Below are positions 16,083 to 25,284 of a stretch of DNA of 64,000 nt, in pieces. The position numbers and the translations under genes are program-made. The notes below the pieces were generated by a model. It did no database searches, had not been told where the DNA came from, and saw only the letters and a program-made list of their open reading frames with translations. Positions within the stretch are counted from its first letter, which is position 1. Each line of letters starts with the position of its first letter. This DNA comes from Bdellovibrio sp. ArHS (GTDB lineage: Bacteria; Bdellovibrionota; Bdellovibrionia; Bdellovibrionales; Bdellovibrionaceae), in assembly GCF_000786105.1 (NCBI RefSeq), contig NZ_JTEV01000003.1:229883-293882 (forward strand). Direction: 5' to 3'.

Positions 16083-17507
16083 TTATTTCGGAAGAGGTTT
16101 CTGAATGATGTGAATCGCGTGGCCTAACGTCGCCTCAGCCGTTTCCATCATCGCCTCACCGAGCGTTGGATGTGGATGGATAGACAGGGCGATGTCTTCC
16201 ATACGTGCGCCCATCTCGATCGCGAGCACAGCTTCCGAGATCAAATTGGAAGCTTCAGGTCCCACGATGTGAACACCCAACAAAACATGTGTTTTCTTGT
16301 CAGCGATCATTTTGATGAAGCCATCAGTTTCCATCATGCTCACGGCGCGACCGTTTGCTCCGAATGGAACTTTGCCGATCAGAAGATCAGTAAAGCCCTT
16401 GGCTTTTGCTTCCGCTTCGGTCATGCCCGCAGAAGCAATTTCTGGGTCAGTAAAGACCACGGCGGGGACTGTTTTGGCGTCATAAACGCGGTTTTGGCCC
16501 GAGATCACTTCCGCGACCAACACACCTTCATGAGAAGCTTTGTGTGCTAACATCGGCTGTCCTGCCACGTCTCCGATAGCAAAAATGTTTTGAACATTGG
16601 TTCGGCGTTGCGCATCCACTTTGATGAAGCCGCGTTCGTCAACCGCAATGCCCGCCGCTTTCAGGTTCGCTTGATCACCGTTAGGACGACGACCGACAGT
16701 CACTAGAATCTTATCGCATTTCACGACTTCTTCTTTGCCGTTGATTTCAACCGTGACTTCGTAACCGTCTTTGGCTTTTTTCTGACCTTTAGCTTTAGCG
16801 CCGTACATGATGTTCACGCCGGCCTTTTTAAGTTTACGCTCCACAATTTGCGCACAATCGGGATCTACAACACCTGCAAGTAATGCAGACTGAGCTTCAA
16901 TCACAGTCACTTCCGTGCCCAATTTGCGCAGGTAAGACGAGATTTCCAGACCGATGTAACCGCCACCGATCACGGCCACGCGTTTAGGAATCGTATCGAA
17001 AGCCAAAGCGCCTGTCGAAGAACAGATGTCTTTTTCGTCAAATTTGAAACCGGGGATTTCAATCGGGCGAGACCCCGTTGCCACGATGAAGTATTTCGCC
17101 TGAATCGTGTCTTCGCCGGCAGACGACTTCACCGTGATCTCTTTGGAGTTCTTGAAGTTCGCTTCGCCAGGAATGTGGGTAACGCCGTAACCCTTAAGAA
17201 GTTGTTTCACGCCCCCTGACATTTTATCGCAAACAGATTGTTTCCAAGTCACAAGCTGTTTCATATCAACGGTGATATCACCCTTGATCATCAAACCCAT
17301 GTCTTTGAAGTTGTGTTGCGCTTTATGCAAAAGGTGAGTGGCGGTGATCATGGCTTTTGATGGGATGCAACCCACGTTCAAGCACACGCCGCCCAGAAAT
17401 TCTCTTTCGATAACAGCAGTTTTAAATCCAAGTTGTGCCGCACGAATCGCAGCGACATAACCGCCAGGACCCGCACCAATTACTACGACGTCAAAAGTTT
17501 GTGCCAT
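16083..17507 (-). CDS. lpdA: dihydrolipoyl dehydrogenase (E3)
   Basis: E3 reoxidises dihydrolipoyl groups of 2-oxoacid dehydrogenase complexes using FAD and NAD+. The sequence shows the FAD-binding GAGPGGYVAAIRAAQLG, the redox disulfide GGVCLNVGCIPSKA, a second GGGYIGLE NAD-binding site, and the C-terminal HPHPTLGE with the catalytic His-Glu. ATG at 17507 has GGAGAT upstream; the longer frame starts at a TTG inside that site. It is 24 bases downstream of the E2 gene, so E2-E3 form an operon; E1 genes are not in the window. Confidence 0.95.
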   Translation of the reverse strand: MAQTFDVVVIGAGPGGYVAAIRAAQLGFKTAVIEREFLGGVCLNVGCIPSKAMITATHLLHKAQHNFKDMGLMIKGDITVDMKQLVTWKQSVCDKMSGGVKQLLKGYGVTHIPGEANFKNSKEITVKSSAGEDTIQAKYFIVATGSRPIEIPGFKFDEKDICSSTGALAFDTIPKRVAVIGGGYIGLEISSYLRKLGTEVTVIEAQSALLAGVVDPDCAQIVERKLKKAGVNIMYGAKAKGQKKAKDGYEVTVEINGKEEVVKCDKILVTVGRRPNGDQANLKAAGIAVDERGFIKVDAQRRTNVQNIFAIGDVAGQPMLAHKASHEGVLVAEVISGQNRVYDAKTVPAVVFTDPEIASAGMTEAEAKAKGFTDLLIGKVPFGANGRAVSMMETDGFIKMIADKKTHVLLGVHIVGPEASNLISEAVLAIEMGARMEDIALSIHPHPTLGEAMMETAEATLGHAIHIIQKPLPK

Positions 17508-17531
17508 TTCTATCTCCAAGCTAGCCAGGGG

Positions 17532-19178
17532 CTAGACAAGCTCCACCAAAAGTTTAGCAGGGTTTTCGATACGTGCGATGAAGGCCGCCAAGAAGCGAGC
17601 TGCGATAGCGCCGTCGATCAAGCGATGATCTGCAGTCATGGTGTAGTTCATCACTTTGATCGCTTTCAACTGACCATCTTTGATCACAGGCTTTTCATCG
17701 ATTTTGTACATGCCTAAGATCGCCACTTCAGGGTGGTTGATCACAGGAGTCGCGTAGGTACCACCGATGGAACCAATGTTCGTCACGGTGATAGTGGCGC
17801 CTTTCATTTCATCTGGTTTCAATTTGCCGTCACGCGCACGTTTAGAAAGATCCAGGATCTCTTTCGAGATTTCCAAGATCGTTTTTTGATCGGCATTTTT
17901 GATCACGGGAACAACAAGTCCATTCGGAGTGTCGGCCGCGAAACCAAGGTTGAAGTATTTTTTGTAAACGATTTCACCCGCTGCATCGTCGATGGACGCA
18001 TTGAACATTGGGAATTCGCGGATGGTCGCGATCAAAGCTTTCATCACGATCGGCAGATAAGTGATTTTTGTGCCGTTCTTTTCGGCATGCTCTTTCAAGG
18101 ATTCACGCATTGCCACCATCGCATCCACTTTCGCTTCATCCATGATGGTGAAGTGTGGAATCACGTGCTTAGAGCGCTGCATGTTTTCGGCAATTTTCTT
18201 ACGGATACCGATCAATGGAACACGCTCTTCCGCCGCACCCGCAGGGCCTTGGTAAGCAGGTTTCGGGATCGACAAGCCAGGAGTCGCTGCTGGCGCTTTC
18301 GCCGCCATGGGTGCGCCACCTTTTGCTGACAAAACATCTTCACGAGTCACACGACCCGCAAGACCTGAACCATTCAAAGAGTTGATATCCACACCCATTT
18401 CGCGAGCAAGACGACGAGTCGCAGGAGTTGCTAGAACTTTAGAATCCGCGACGGGCGGGAAGATTGCGCCAGATGCTGAGTGGGTAGAAACCGCGGCAGA
18501 ATGAGACGGTGAGTGCGCCGCTGCAAAATTTGCGTGAGCTGAAGCCGGGACTTCGCGCTGTGCGCCTGCTGGAGGTTGCGCCGTCGGAGCGGAAGGTGCC
18601 GCACCTGCGCCGCCTTCCAAAGTGATCATGGTCGAACCGACTTTAACAACTTCGCCAGTTTTGAATTTCAAATCTTTAACGATACCCGCTACCGGAGTTG
18701 GGACTTCCACCGTGGCTTTGTCCGTCAATACTTCAGCAATCGCCTGATCGGCTTTTACAGAGTCGCCTGGTTTGACCAACCATTTGACCAGTTCGCCTTC
18801 AGTAACACCTTCTCCCAACTCTGGAAGTTTAATGTCTTGAACTTTGCCACCACCCGCAGCCGGCTTTGCGGCTTGAGGAGCTGGAGTCGAAGCTGTGGGA
18901 GCAGCCGGTTTCGCTGCTGGAGCTGAAGCGGCAGCACTCGCTCCGCCTTCAAGCGTGATCATAGTCGATCCCACTTTCACAACATCACCCGCTTTGAATT
19001 TCAAGTCCTTAACGACGCCAGCTACTGGAGATGGAACCTCAACAGTTGCTTTGTCCGTCAATACTTCAGCGATAGGTTGATCTGCTTTTACAGAATCACC
19101 TGGTTTTACCAACCATTTTACCAATTCACCTTCTGTAACACCTTCGCCAAGTTCAGGCAGTTTTACTTCAGTAGCCAT
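17532..19178 (-). CDS. 2-oxoacid dehydrogenase E2 with two lipoyl domains
   Basis: This encodes 548 residues. Lipoyl domain 1 (about 1-80) and 2 (about 115-195) are nearly identical, each with TDKATVEVP containing the lipoylated Lys. Ala/Pro linkers follow, then an E3-binding domain (LATPATRRLAREMGVDINSL) and the acyltransferase domain ending with ADHRLIDGAIAARFL, the HxxxDG active site. Lipoyl motifs of the TDKATVE type occur in branched-chain and some pyruvate complexes, so the substrate is not settled. E3 follows directly. Confidence 0.9.
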   Translation of the reverse strand: MATEVKLPELGEGVTEGELVKWLVKPGDSVKADQPIAEVLTDKATVEVPSPVAGVVKDLKFKAGDVVKVGSTMITLEGGASAAASAPAAKPAAPTASTPAPQAAKPAAGGGKVQDIKLPELGEGVTEGELVKWLVKPGDSVKADQAIAEVLTDKATVEVPTPVAGIVKDLKFKTGEVVKVGSTMITLEGGAGAAPSAPTAQPPAGAQREVPASAHANFAAAHSPSHSAAVSTHSASGAIFPPVADSKVLATPATRRLAREMGVDINSLNGSGLAGRVTREDVLSAKGGAPMAAKAPAATPGLSIPKPAYQGPAGAAEERVPLIGIRKKIAENMQRSKHVIPHFTIMDEAKVDAMVAMRESLKEHAEKNGTKITYLPIVMKALIATIREFPMFNASIDDAAGEIVYKKYFNLGFAADTPNGLVVPVIKNADQKTILEISKEILDLSKRARDGKLKPDEMKGATITVTNIGSIGGTYATPVINHPEVAILGMYKIDEKPVIKDGQLKAIKVMNYTMTADHRLIDGAIAARFLAAFIARIENPAKLLVELV

Positions 19179-19387
19179 GTTGAGAAAGTCCTTTCCAAAG
19201 TTCTTCTAAAGTCGTCGAATTTAACAAACACTCCCTTCTAGTCTTCCCCTAGAGTAATTGCACCGAATTACACATTGCGGCATTGATGATAAAGATCCGC
19301 CTTTTCCGATAATTCACAGCTTCATGAAAAGATATCGACAAAAGCTCCTGGAACTGAATAATTTGGCGCCCGGATAAGGGGCATTCC

Positions 19388-20116
19388 ATGAAGTTTTCTC
19401 AGAGGTTACACGAAGGCGTTTTTCTTAAGCGCTACAAAAGATTTTTCGCCGATGTTCAATTTCAGGGACAGGAAGTGGTTGCTCACGTCCCTAATACTGG
19501 CAGCCTGAAAAGTGTGAACAACCCGGGACAGCTGTGTTTGATTTCCGAGACCGACAATCCCGAGAGAAAGCTCAAATTCACATTGCAGGCGATTCAGTCT
19601 CCGCAAGGTTCTTGGGTGGGGGTGAATACCGCGACTCCGAACACTGTGATGAAAGAAACTTTGTTAGAGGTTGTTGGCAAACCGGGAGTCCTCGGCACCT
19701 TCGCGCATTGGTCTGTTTTTGACGAGGTCAAACCCGAGTATAAAATCAGCGCGGAAACGCGTTTGGACTTTGTTCTGAAAAAAAAGAACAGTGAAAAAAT
19801 GCATTTTATCGAAGTGAAAAATGTGACCTTGGCGGAAGCAACCACCGCCAAATTTCCTGATGCGGTTTCTGAGCGTGCGCAAAAACATTTGCGTGAACTG
19901 ATGCAGTTGATAGAGCAGGGGCATAGCGCGGAAATCGTTTTCACAGTGCAACGCCCTGACTGCGACGTGTTTGCGCCGGCAGATGATATTGATCCCGCTT
20001 ATGGTCAGCTTTTACGTGAAGCCCATGGGAAAGGCGTGAAGGTCACACCTTTGGTGGTCAAACTCAGCCCCGAAGCTGTTGAACTTTCCGAGCAGGAATT
20101 GCCGTGCCGGTTCTAA
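19388..20116 (+). CDS. sfsA: SfsA family protein
   Basis: This has 242 residues, the normal length. SfsA hallmarks are visible: FLKRYKRFFADV, VAHVPNTGSLKSV, and the nuclease-like core SAETRLDFVLKKK with FIEVKNVTLAE. The family was named for stimulation of maltose metabolism in E. coli and binds DNA; its true role is uncertain. A single gene, divergent from the E2-lpdA operon across about 209 bases in which I see no other gene. Confidence 0.92.
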   Translation: MKFSQRLHEGVFLKRYKRFFADVQFQGQEVVAHVPNTGSLKSVNNPGQLCLISETDNPERKLKFTLQAIQSPQGSWVGVNTATPNTVMKETLLEVVGKPGVLGTFAHWSVFDEVKPEYKISAETRLDFVLKKKNSEKMHFIEVKNVTLAEATTAKFPDAVSERAQKHLRELMQLIEQGHSAEIVFTVQRPDCDVFAPADDIDPAYGQLLREAHGKGVKVTPLVVKLSPEAVELSEQELPCRF

Positions 20117-20146
20117 AACAGGGGCCGCGTGTGGCGGCCCTGATTT

Positions 20147-20563
20147 TCAATGATGCGAAACATTCGAAAGTATTTCGTGACTAAGGCGTGCATCCTTGGC
20201 GCGATTGGCGACGTCACCTAAGCTCACCATTCCCACAAGGCGCTTGTCTTTGTTGACGACGGGCAGTCGGCGGTGTTGGCGACGACTCATCTTATCATTG
20301 ACCTCATCAATACTGTCTTCTTCAAAACAGTAATTAATGCCTTCGCTCATAACCTCTTCCACTTTGGTGCGGCGAGGGTCTTTGCCTTGTGCTACTACGC
20401 GAATGGCAATGTCGCGGTCGGTGAGCATTCCAACCATCTTGTCATTTTTCTCAACGGGAATAGAGCCGCAGTCTTCCTGAAGCATGATTTGCGCGGCTTC
20501 AAGCACACTGTGCTCGTGATTAATCACTTTGGCTTTGGGGGTCATCACATCACGAACTTTCAT
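20147..20563 (-). CDS. two-CBS-domain protein
   Basis: This encodes 138 residues forming a CBS pair: VRDVMTPKAKVINHEHSVLEAAQIM with GMLTDRDIAIRV, then VEEVMSEGINYCFEEDSI with GMVSLGDVANRA. CBS pairs bind adenine nucleotides and sense energy state or regulate a partner. No fused effector domain is present. It is convergent with sfsA. Confidence 0.88.
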   Translation of the reverse strand: MKVRDVMTPKAKVINHEHSVLEAAQIMLQEDCGSIPVEKNDKMVGMLTDRDIAIRVVAQGKDPRRTKVEEVMSEGINYCFEEDSIDEVNDKMSRRQHRRLPVVNKDKRLVGMVSLGDVANRAKDARLSHEILSNVSHH

Positions 20564-20646
20564 AGCGGGATCTCCTTTTTGCTCATCAGAATAGAAGCAA
20601 TCCGTCGGTCTGTGATGGAATATTTTCTTGTATTATACCGGGGACT

Positions 20647-20926
20647 TTATTTGGCCTCTTTTTTTATGACTGTGATGGACCCATTGTTTTCCAGAACCGC
20701 GAGCTTCACTTGTTCCAGGCGGGTGCAGGCCCCCTTGCAAGGATTCATCACCACCACTCATCGAGTTTTGCACACCATCGGCGACAATCAAAAGTAAAAC
20801 GAAATCAAAAGGCGAGGACTCCGAGATTTGACGCTTTCCCGTCAGGCGCAAAGCCACCAGCAGAAAAGTATATACGACGAAAGCGCGGACAATCATTTCC
20901 CCGATGGGAATTGCCATCTCAAACAT
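20647..20926 (-). pseudogene. DUF421 (YetF-like) membrane protein gene with internal deletion
   Basis: From ATG 20926 (AGGGGGA upstream) the first about 67 residues read as a DUF421 protein: a membrane helix, RLTGKRQISESSPFDFVLL, then VQNSMSGGDESLQGG. After the junction near 20727-20733 the same frame becomes unrelated. The next frame instead encodes CTRLEQVKLAVLENNGS followed by ITVIKKEAK and stop, the normal C-terminus of DUF421 proteins. About 75-80 central residues, the cytoplasmic domain, are missing and the two ends are out of frame. The product is probably non-functional. Confidence 0.8.
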
Positions 20927-21073
20927 ACTTCGGTCCCCCTTTCTAAAGCTTATGTTGGGTGCCGATGAGAAACGATATGTGTTTTGCCAGCGTGTCAGAC
21001 CGAAAAAGAAGTTTGCCTCTTCTGCGCCGATGACTACAATTGTGCTCAATATTGTTACTAATCAGGAGTCATT

Positions 21074-22120
21074 ATGGCCACAACTCAAGCTTTTGCCGCA
21101 CACAAACCCAACGAAGCCTTAAAGCCCTTTTCATTCGAACGACGCGATCCGCGTGCGAATGATGTGGCGATAGATATTCAATACTGTGGCGTTTGCCATT
21201 CAGATTTACATCAGGTTCGTGACGAGTGGGGTAAGGGTTTGTTTCCCATGGTGCCGGGGCATGAAATCGTCGGGATTGTCAGCGCCGTCGGAAGCTCTGT
21301 TAAAAACTTCAAAGTCGGAGATCGTGTCGGCGTAGGTTGCATGGTGGATTCTTGCTTAACTTGTCCGTCCTGTGCCGAAGGGCTTGAGCAGTTTTGTGAG
21401 CAGGGCATGGTCGGCACATACAACTCGATGGAAAAAGACGGCAAGACCGTCACCCAAGGTGGCTATTCGACTAAAATTGTAGTGCGTGAAGAATTCGTAC
21501 TGCGCATCCCGGAAAATATTCCGATGGATAAAGCAGCGCCTTTATTGTGCGCTGGCATCACAACCTATTCACCGCTTCGTCATTGGAAAGTTCAAGCTGG
21601 GACGAAGGTGGCAGTGATGGGCCTGGGAGGTCTGGGTCACATGGCGGTGAAGCTCGCCGCCGCGATGGGAGCCGAAGTGACCGTCATCAGTTCCTCGATG
21701 AAGAAGAAGGAAGACGCGGTCCGTTTAGGTGCGAAAAACTATGTGGTGGGCTCTGATCCGGAAACGGCAAAAAAGTATCATCGTTATTTCGATATCATTA
21801 TCAACACCGTTTCTGCAGGTCTGGATTTGAATCAATACTTACAGTTGGTGAAAAGGGACGGCTCGATGGTTCTTTTGGGCGTGCCCGAAAAGCCGGAACC
21901 GGTTCATCCCTTCCCATTAATTATGGGTCGTCGCAGTTTGGCGGGTTCGCTGATTGGCGGCATCGCTGAAACACAAGAGATGCTGGATTTCTGTGGCGCC
22001 AAAAATATCACTCCGGATATTGAAGTCATTCCGATGCAAAAAATCAATGAGGCCTACGAAAGAATGTTGAAGGGAGACGTCCGTTACCGCTTCGTGATCG
22101 ATATCTCCTCTCTGAAATAA
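21074..22120 (+). CDS. zinc-dependent NAD(P) alcohol dehydrogenase (CAD/YahK type)
   Basis: This encodes 348 residues. The catalytic zinc site is seen in [11 protein letters not shown] and PGHEIVGIV; the structural zinc site in [17 protein letters not shown]; the cofactor fold in [18 protein letters not shown]. The sequence resembles the cinnamyl-alcohol dehydrogenase-like, NADP-preferring aldehyde reductases such as YahK. It is a single gene with a GGAGTC ribosome-binding site. An imperfect hairpin follows the stop. Confidence 0.9.
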   Translation: MATTQAFAAHKPNEALKPFSFERRDPRANDVAIDIQYCGVCHSDLHQVRDEWGKGLFPMVPGHEIVGIVSAVGSSVKNFKVGDRVGVGCMVDSCLTCPSCAEGLEQFCEQGMVGTYNSMEKDGKTVTQGGYSTKIVVREEFVLRIPENIPMDKAAPLLCAGITTYSPLRHWKVQAGTKVAVMGLGGLGHMAVKLAAAMGAEVTVISSSMKKKEDAVRLGAKNYVVGSDPETAKKYHRYFDIIINTVSAGLDLNQYLQLVKRDGSMVLLGVPEKPEPVHPFPLIMGRRSLAGSLIGGIAETQEMLDFCGAKNITPDIEVIPMQKINEAYERMLKGDVRYRFVIDISSLK

Positions 22121-22138
22121 GTCCTGTCAAAACGTCTA

Positions 22139-22178
22139 GAGTTCCGACAGTTTTCCGTGAAAAAGCTGTCGAGAACTC
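22139..22178. terminator. bulged hairpin after the alcohol dehydrogenase gene
   Basis: GAGTTC-CGACAG pairs with CTGTCG-GAACTC with a single-A bulge and a T4/A4 extension. No clear U-tract follows, so terminator activity is uncertain; it may be another RNA structure. Confidence 0.4.
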
Positions 22179-22255
22179 GGCCATTTCCAAAATGTTTTAA
22201 GTTTTAAAAACGAGTGACCGATGGGCTCTGTGTAACCACACGGAGGATCGGTACG

Positions 22256-23008
22256 ATGTCTATCTCAGCCGGAAAAATCTTTTTGACGATAGCTTTCACC
22301 CTGACACTGGCCGCTTGCGGAAATCGGATGCCCGCTTTGCCTGATGATCCCAACAATGAACCCGTCGCGACGAATCCCGAGGATAACAGCGGGCAAGGAA
22401 GTACGGAGTTGCCCTCTCTCGTTGAACCCACTCCGGAAGAGCCGGTGACGCCGCCCACTTTGAGCGAGCGCGATCAGATTCTAAAAAACTATGAGTACGT
22501 CGATCCGATGTATATTGTGCCGACCGAACCTTTGGAAGAAGCCCTTATTTACTTTCACAAAAATAAATCCAGCTTCAAGAACCAAAGTGTGATTTCGGTT
22601 TTGGATTTCAGTCAGAAGTCCACGCAGAAGCGCTGGTACTTCATCAATATGGCCACGGGGTCTGTGTGGAATGTGCATGTCTCCCATGGTAAAGGTTCCG
22701 ACAGCAATCACGATGGGTACGCAGAAAAGTTCAGCAATGTTTCGGGATCGAATGCCAGCTCTTTGGGGTTCTATAGAACCGCTGAAACATATCAGGGCAG
22801 CAATGGCTATTCTTTGCGTTTAGATGGTTTATCGTCCACGAACTCGAATGCTCGCGCCCGGGCCATTGTTGTTCACGGAGCAAGCTATGTTCAGGACACA
22901 AATGTTATTCAGGGACGTAGCTGGGGATGCCCCGCGGTTTCTTCGGAAAACCGCGACAAAGTCATCAATCTGATCAAAGGGGGCAGTCTGATTTATGCGG
23001 TCAACTAA
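22256..23008 (+). CDS. L,D-transpeptidase-like lipoprotein (YkuD_2 family)
   Basis: This encodes 250 residues from ATG 22256, which has GGAGGAT upstream. Lipoprotein signal with lipobox LAAC (TLTLAACGN), an acidic Pro-rich linker, then a catalytic domain matching PF13645: VISVLDFSQ, SNVSGSNASSLGFYRT, the conserved VVHGA, and GRSWGCPAV with catalytic Cys225. Such enzymes form 3-3 peptidoglycan cross-links or attach proteins to the wall; Bdellovibrio uses L,D-transpeptidases to reshape the bdelloplast wall. Its last 4 bases overlap the convergent HEPN gene. Confidence 0.82.
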   Translation: MSISAGKIFLTIAFTLTLAACGNRMPALPDDPNNEPVATNPEDNSGQGSTELPSLVEPTPEEPVTPPTLSERDQILKNYEYVDPMYIVPTEPLEEALIYFHKNKSSFKNQSVISVLDFSQKSTQKRWYFINMATGSVWNVHVSHGKGSDSNHDGYAEKFSNVSGSNASSLGFYRTAETYQGSNGYSLRLDGLSSTNSNARARAIVVHGASYVQDTNVIQGRSWGCPAVSSENRDKVINLIKGGSLIYAVN

Positions 23009-23388
23009 AGAAACTTAAGCTGTTCGCCTACAAGTTTTTTAAGTTCTTCCACATAGCCAACATATTCCTCCATATCCAGACGCTCATCGGCGCGGATATG
23101 GGCATTCGTGGCGTTATAAGGCGTCAGTTCAATCACGTCAGCATGGGATGAAATGGCAGAAAAATTGTTTTCCTCAAGAACCTGCATCAACGCATCCAAA
23201 TCATGACCTTCTTCGTCTGCAGGATATTCCAGCCCGCGCATGTCGCACAAAGCCTTCAAGTATTTTTCGCAGGCTTGTGCAAGGTTGTAGCCAACCAGAT
23301 CATGCTGTTTTTCATCGTGAAGATGCTTCTTCGCTAGATCCAGATCGTCCTGAGCTTTAAGAATGAGGGACTTAGCGTGAGCGCTCAT
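23005..23388 (-). CDS. HEPN-domain protein
   Basis: This encodes 127 residues of helical HEPN type: SLILKAQDDLDLAKKHL, then HDLVGYNLAQACEKYLKALCDM and HDLDALMQVLEE. HEPN proteins are nucleotide-binding or RNase proteins, often paired with a MNT nucleotidyltransferase. Neither a MNT gene nor a clear Rx4-6H RNase motif is seen here, so nuclease activity is not supported. It overlaps the end of the L,D-transpeptidase gene on the opposite strand by 4 bases. Confidence 0.78.
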   Translation of the reverse strand: MSAHAKSLILKAQDDLDLAKKHLHDEKQHDLVGYNLAQACEKYLKALCDMRGLEYPADEEGHDLDALMQVLEENNFSAISSHADVIELTPYNATNAHIRADERLDMEEYVGYVEELKKLVGEQLKFL

Positions 23389-23467
23389 GAAGACTCCTTT
23401 GGAAGTGTTGATAGCACTACTTTAGTCTGAGTGCTGGCGGCCTGCCAAAGAAATTCGCACGATAAAA

Positions 23468-23499
23468 TAAAAAAACCCGCGGGAACGCCGCGGGTTTTT
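23468..23499. terminator. bidirectional terminator
   Basis: ACCCGCG/CGCGGGT stem with A-rich left and T-rich right flanks, just after the DsbA-like gene on the minus strand. Confidence 0.82.
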
Positions 23500-23521
23500 G
23501 AGAAGTCCGTCTGTGACTGAA

Positions 23522-24304
23522 TTATTTTTTAGCAGCCAAATGACGGTCGATGATGTCTTTGAATTCAGAGAATGGGTAAGCGCCACGCAAAGAAACACCG
23601 TTGATCAAGAAACCTGGCGTACCAGAGAAACCGAACTTACGAGCTTCTTCCATATCTGCTTCAATACGCTTTGTGATCGCTTCGCTGTTAAGGTCTTTTT
23701 CAAGTCTCTTCATATCAGCGCCGGCTTTTTTAGCAGATTCTTTCAAAGAACCTTCTTTTTTCGTACGCAAGTCACCTTGATTTTCGAAAACTAGGTTGTA
23801 GAACTTTTCAGCTTTTGCGTGGTCTTGCATCGCAATTGCTTCAAAGTATCTTGCTGCAGGCATCGCCATTGGGTGGAAATCCAAAGGAAGGTGTTTGTAA
23901 ACAACACGCACGTCTTTTGGATAAGCTTTCATAACTTCATCAACAGTGGCGTGACCTTTAGAGCAATAAGGACATTCGAAGTCAGAGTATTCAATGATTG
24001 TGACCTTAGCATCTTTGGGACCGAAGATAACGCGGCCATCTTCGATAGCGGGTTGAAGTGGGTTCGCAAACTCTTCGTCACGCTTTTTGCCTTCTTCAGC
24101 AACGGCCTTTTCTTGGGCTTTACGTTGCGCATTTTGTGCTGCCTTGTTGACAACTTCAATAAATGCTTCAGGGTCTTTTTCGATAGCGACGAAAACGATG
24201 CTAGGATCTTTTTCTACAGCTTCTTTAAGTTGTTTTGCTGAGGGAGCACAATTCACCAGGGAAAGTGCCAACGCGCCAATGCTAAAAATCTTCAATGCTT
24301 TCAA
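23522..24304 (-). CDS. DsbA-like thiol-disulfide oxidoreductase lipoprotein
   Basis: This encodes 260 residues. Lipoprotein signal (lipobox LVNC, Cys19), a Lys/Glu-rich coiled-coil stalk at about 25-80, then a thioredoxin_4/DsbA fold with active site FECPYCSKGH (Cys111 and Cys114) and the cis-Pro loop GFSGTPGFLINGV. The CPYC pair is intact, so it should oxidise or isomerise disulfides in envelope proteins, tethered to a membrane. It resembles the stalked DsbA-like proteins common in delta-proteobacteria. Confidence 0.88.
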   Translation of the reverse strand: MKALKIFSIGALALSLVNCAPSAKQLKEAVEKDPSIVFVAIEKDPEAFIEVVNKAAQNAQRKAQEKAVAEEGKKRDEEFANPLQPAIEDGRVIFGPKDAKVTIIEYSDFECPYCSKGHATVDEVMKAYPKDVRVVYKHLPLDFHPMAMPAARYFEAIAMQDHAKAEKFYNLVFENQGDLRTKKEGSLKESAKKAGADMKRLEKDLNSEAITKRIEADMEEARKFGFSGTPGFLINGVSLRGAYPFSEFKDIIDRHLAAKK

Positions 24305-24469
24305 TGTTTCCTCCGAGATGGATGATTAAGTTTTTAAGCCCTTTTATTTGACATTATTTTTCCGTCCTTGAGAAGGAAAAACGCCCTGGCCCAAAGTCCG
24401 TCCAAACAAAAACCTCTCTTTGAGTGTTCTGGTCTTGTCTTGAATCAAGGGGTCTTTAAACTCGAAATT

Positions 24470-25114
24470 ATGAAAAAAGCAAATTTCCTTTTAACAATGA
24501 TCATCTATGTATTTTGCGCACAGGCCCATGCCGGTCTGCTTTATAACTACTCACAATTGGCACTAAAAGATTTGGATCAAATGAATAAATTGGTCGGTGA
24601 CAAAGTGAAAGAGTCCAAAAAATCCGCCAGTGGAAAGGTTGTTCCGCTGAAAGAAGCATTGCAGGCCGTTTATTCTCGGCCTAACGATGATGACATGATC
24701 GATAAAATTGTGGCTCCTTTGCGGTCGAATTTAGATGACTTAGAGTCCTGGGAAAAAACGATCAGTCAATTAACTGACGAAGCCATCAATGCCTTGAAGA
24801 ATCCTCGGGCTTTTAAACCGGTGGTGCAGGTGACGTATGTCATTTTCTTGGAAAACCTTTTGGCCGAGGTCAAACCTTACGTAAAAAACGAGGGTTTTGA
24901 ACGGCAGATTGTAGAAAGGGTGCGCGATGCAAAGATTGAAGTTTCGAAAGAAGCTGTCAACGAGCGCAAGCTCCGCACGATGAAATCCACCATGTCGCCT
25001 TCCGAAATTGCTGAAAAAATTCTGTCTCAGAACACAAAACCGGCGGAACAGAATCCGGTTGCGGACGAAAAAACGACTGAAAATTCGGCAGAAAGTACTT
25101 CTTCAGGGCAATAA
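24470..25114 (+). CDS. secreted helical protein, unknown function
   Basis: This encodes 214 residues from ATG 24470. The longer frame from 24368 would put an unlikely 34-residue leader before the signal peptide (MKKANFLLTMIIYVFCAQAHA). The mature part is charged and helical, with no cysteine, and a C-terminal tail rich in Asn, Ser, Thr and Glu. I do not recognise a family. It is divergent from the DsbA-like lipoprotein; its ribosome-binding site is weak. Confidence 0.65.
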   Translation: MKKANFLLTMIIYVFCAQAHAGLLYNYSQLALKDLDQMNKLVGDKVKESKKSASGKVVPLKEALQAVYSRPNDDDMIDKIVAPLRSNLDDLESWEKTISQLTDEAINALKNPRAFKPVVQVTYVIFLENLLAEVKPYVKNEGFERQIVERVRDAKIEVSKEAVNERKLRTMKSTMSPSEIAEKILSQNTKPAEQNPVADEKTTENSAESTSSGQ

Positions 25115-25284
25115 ATTCCCTCGACCAGACCGGCCTTTGGCAAATTCGACCACGGGCCAGCGTCAAACGATAGATCTCCTCAAGTCTCAAAAAATCGCCT
25201 CAAATTGACTCAAGTTCTCACGAACTCCTACCGATAGAAACAACATGTGGGCTGGATGCCCTAGAAGCAATTAGGAGGATTCGA

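Noticed and set aside
17733..18329. 198-codon plus-strand frame
   Set aside because: Antisense to the E2 catalytic domain; His/Phe/Arg-rich translation typical of a shadow frame.
20273..20797. 174-codon plus-strand frame
   Set aside because: Antisense to the CBS gene and the DUF421 remnant, with no supporting motif.
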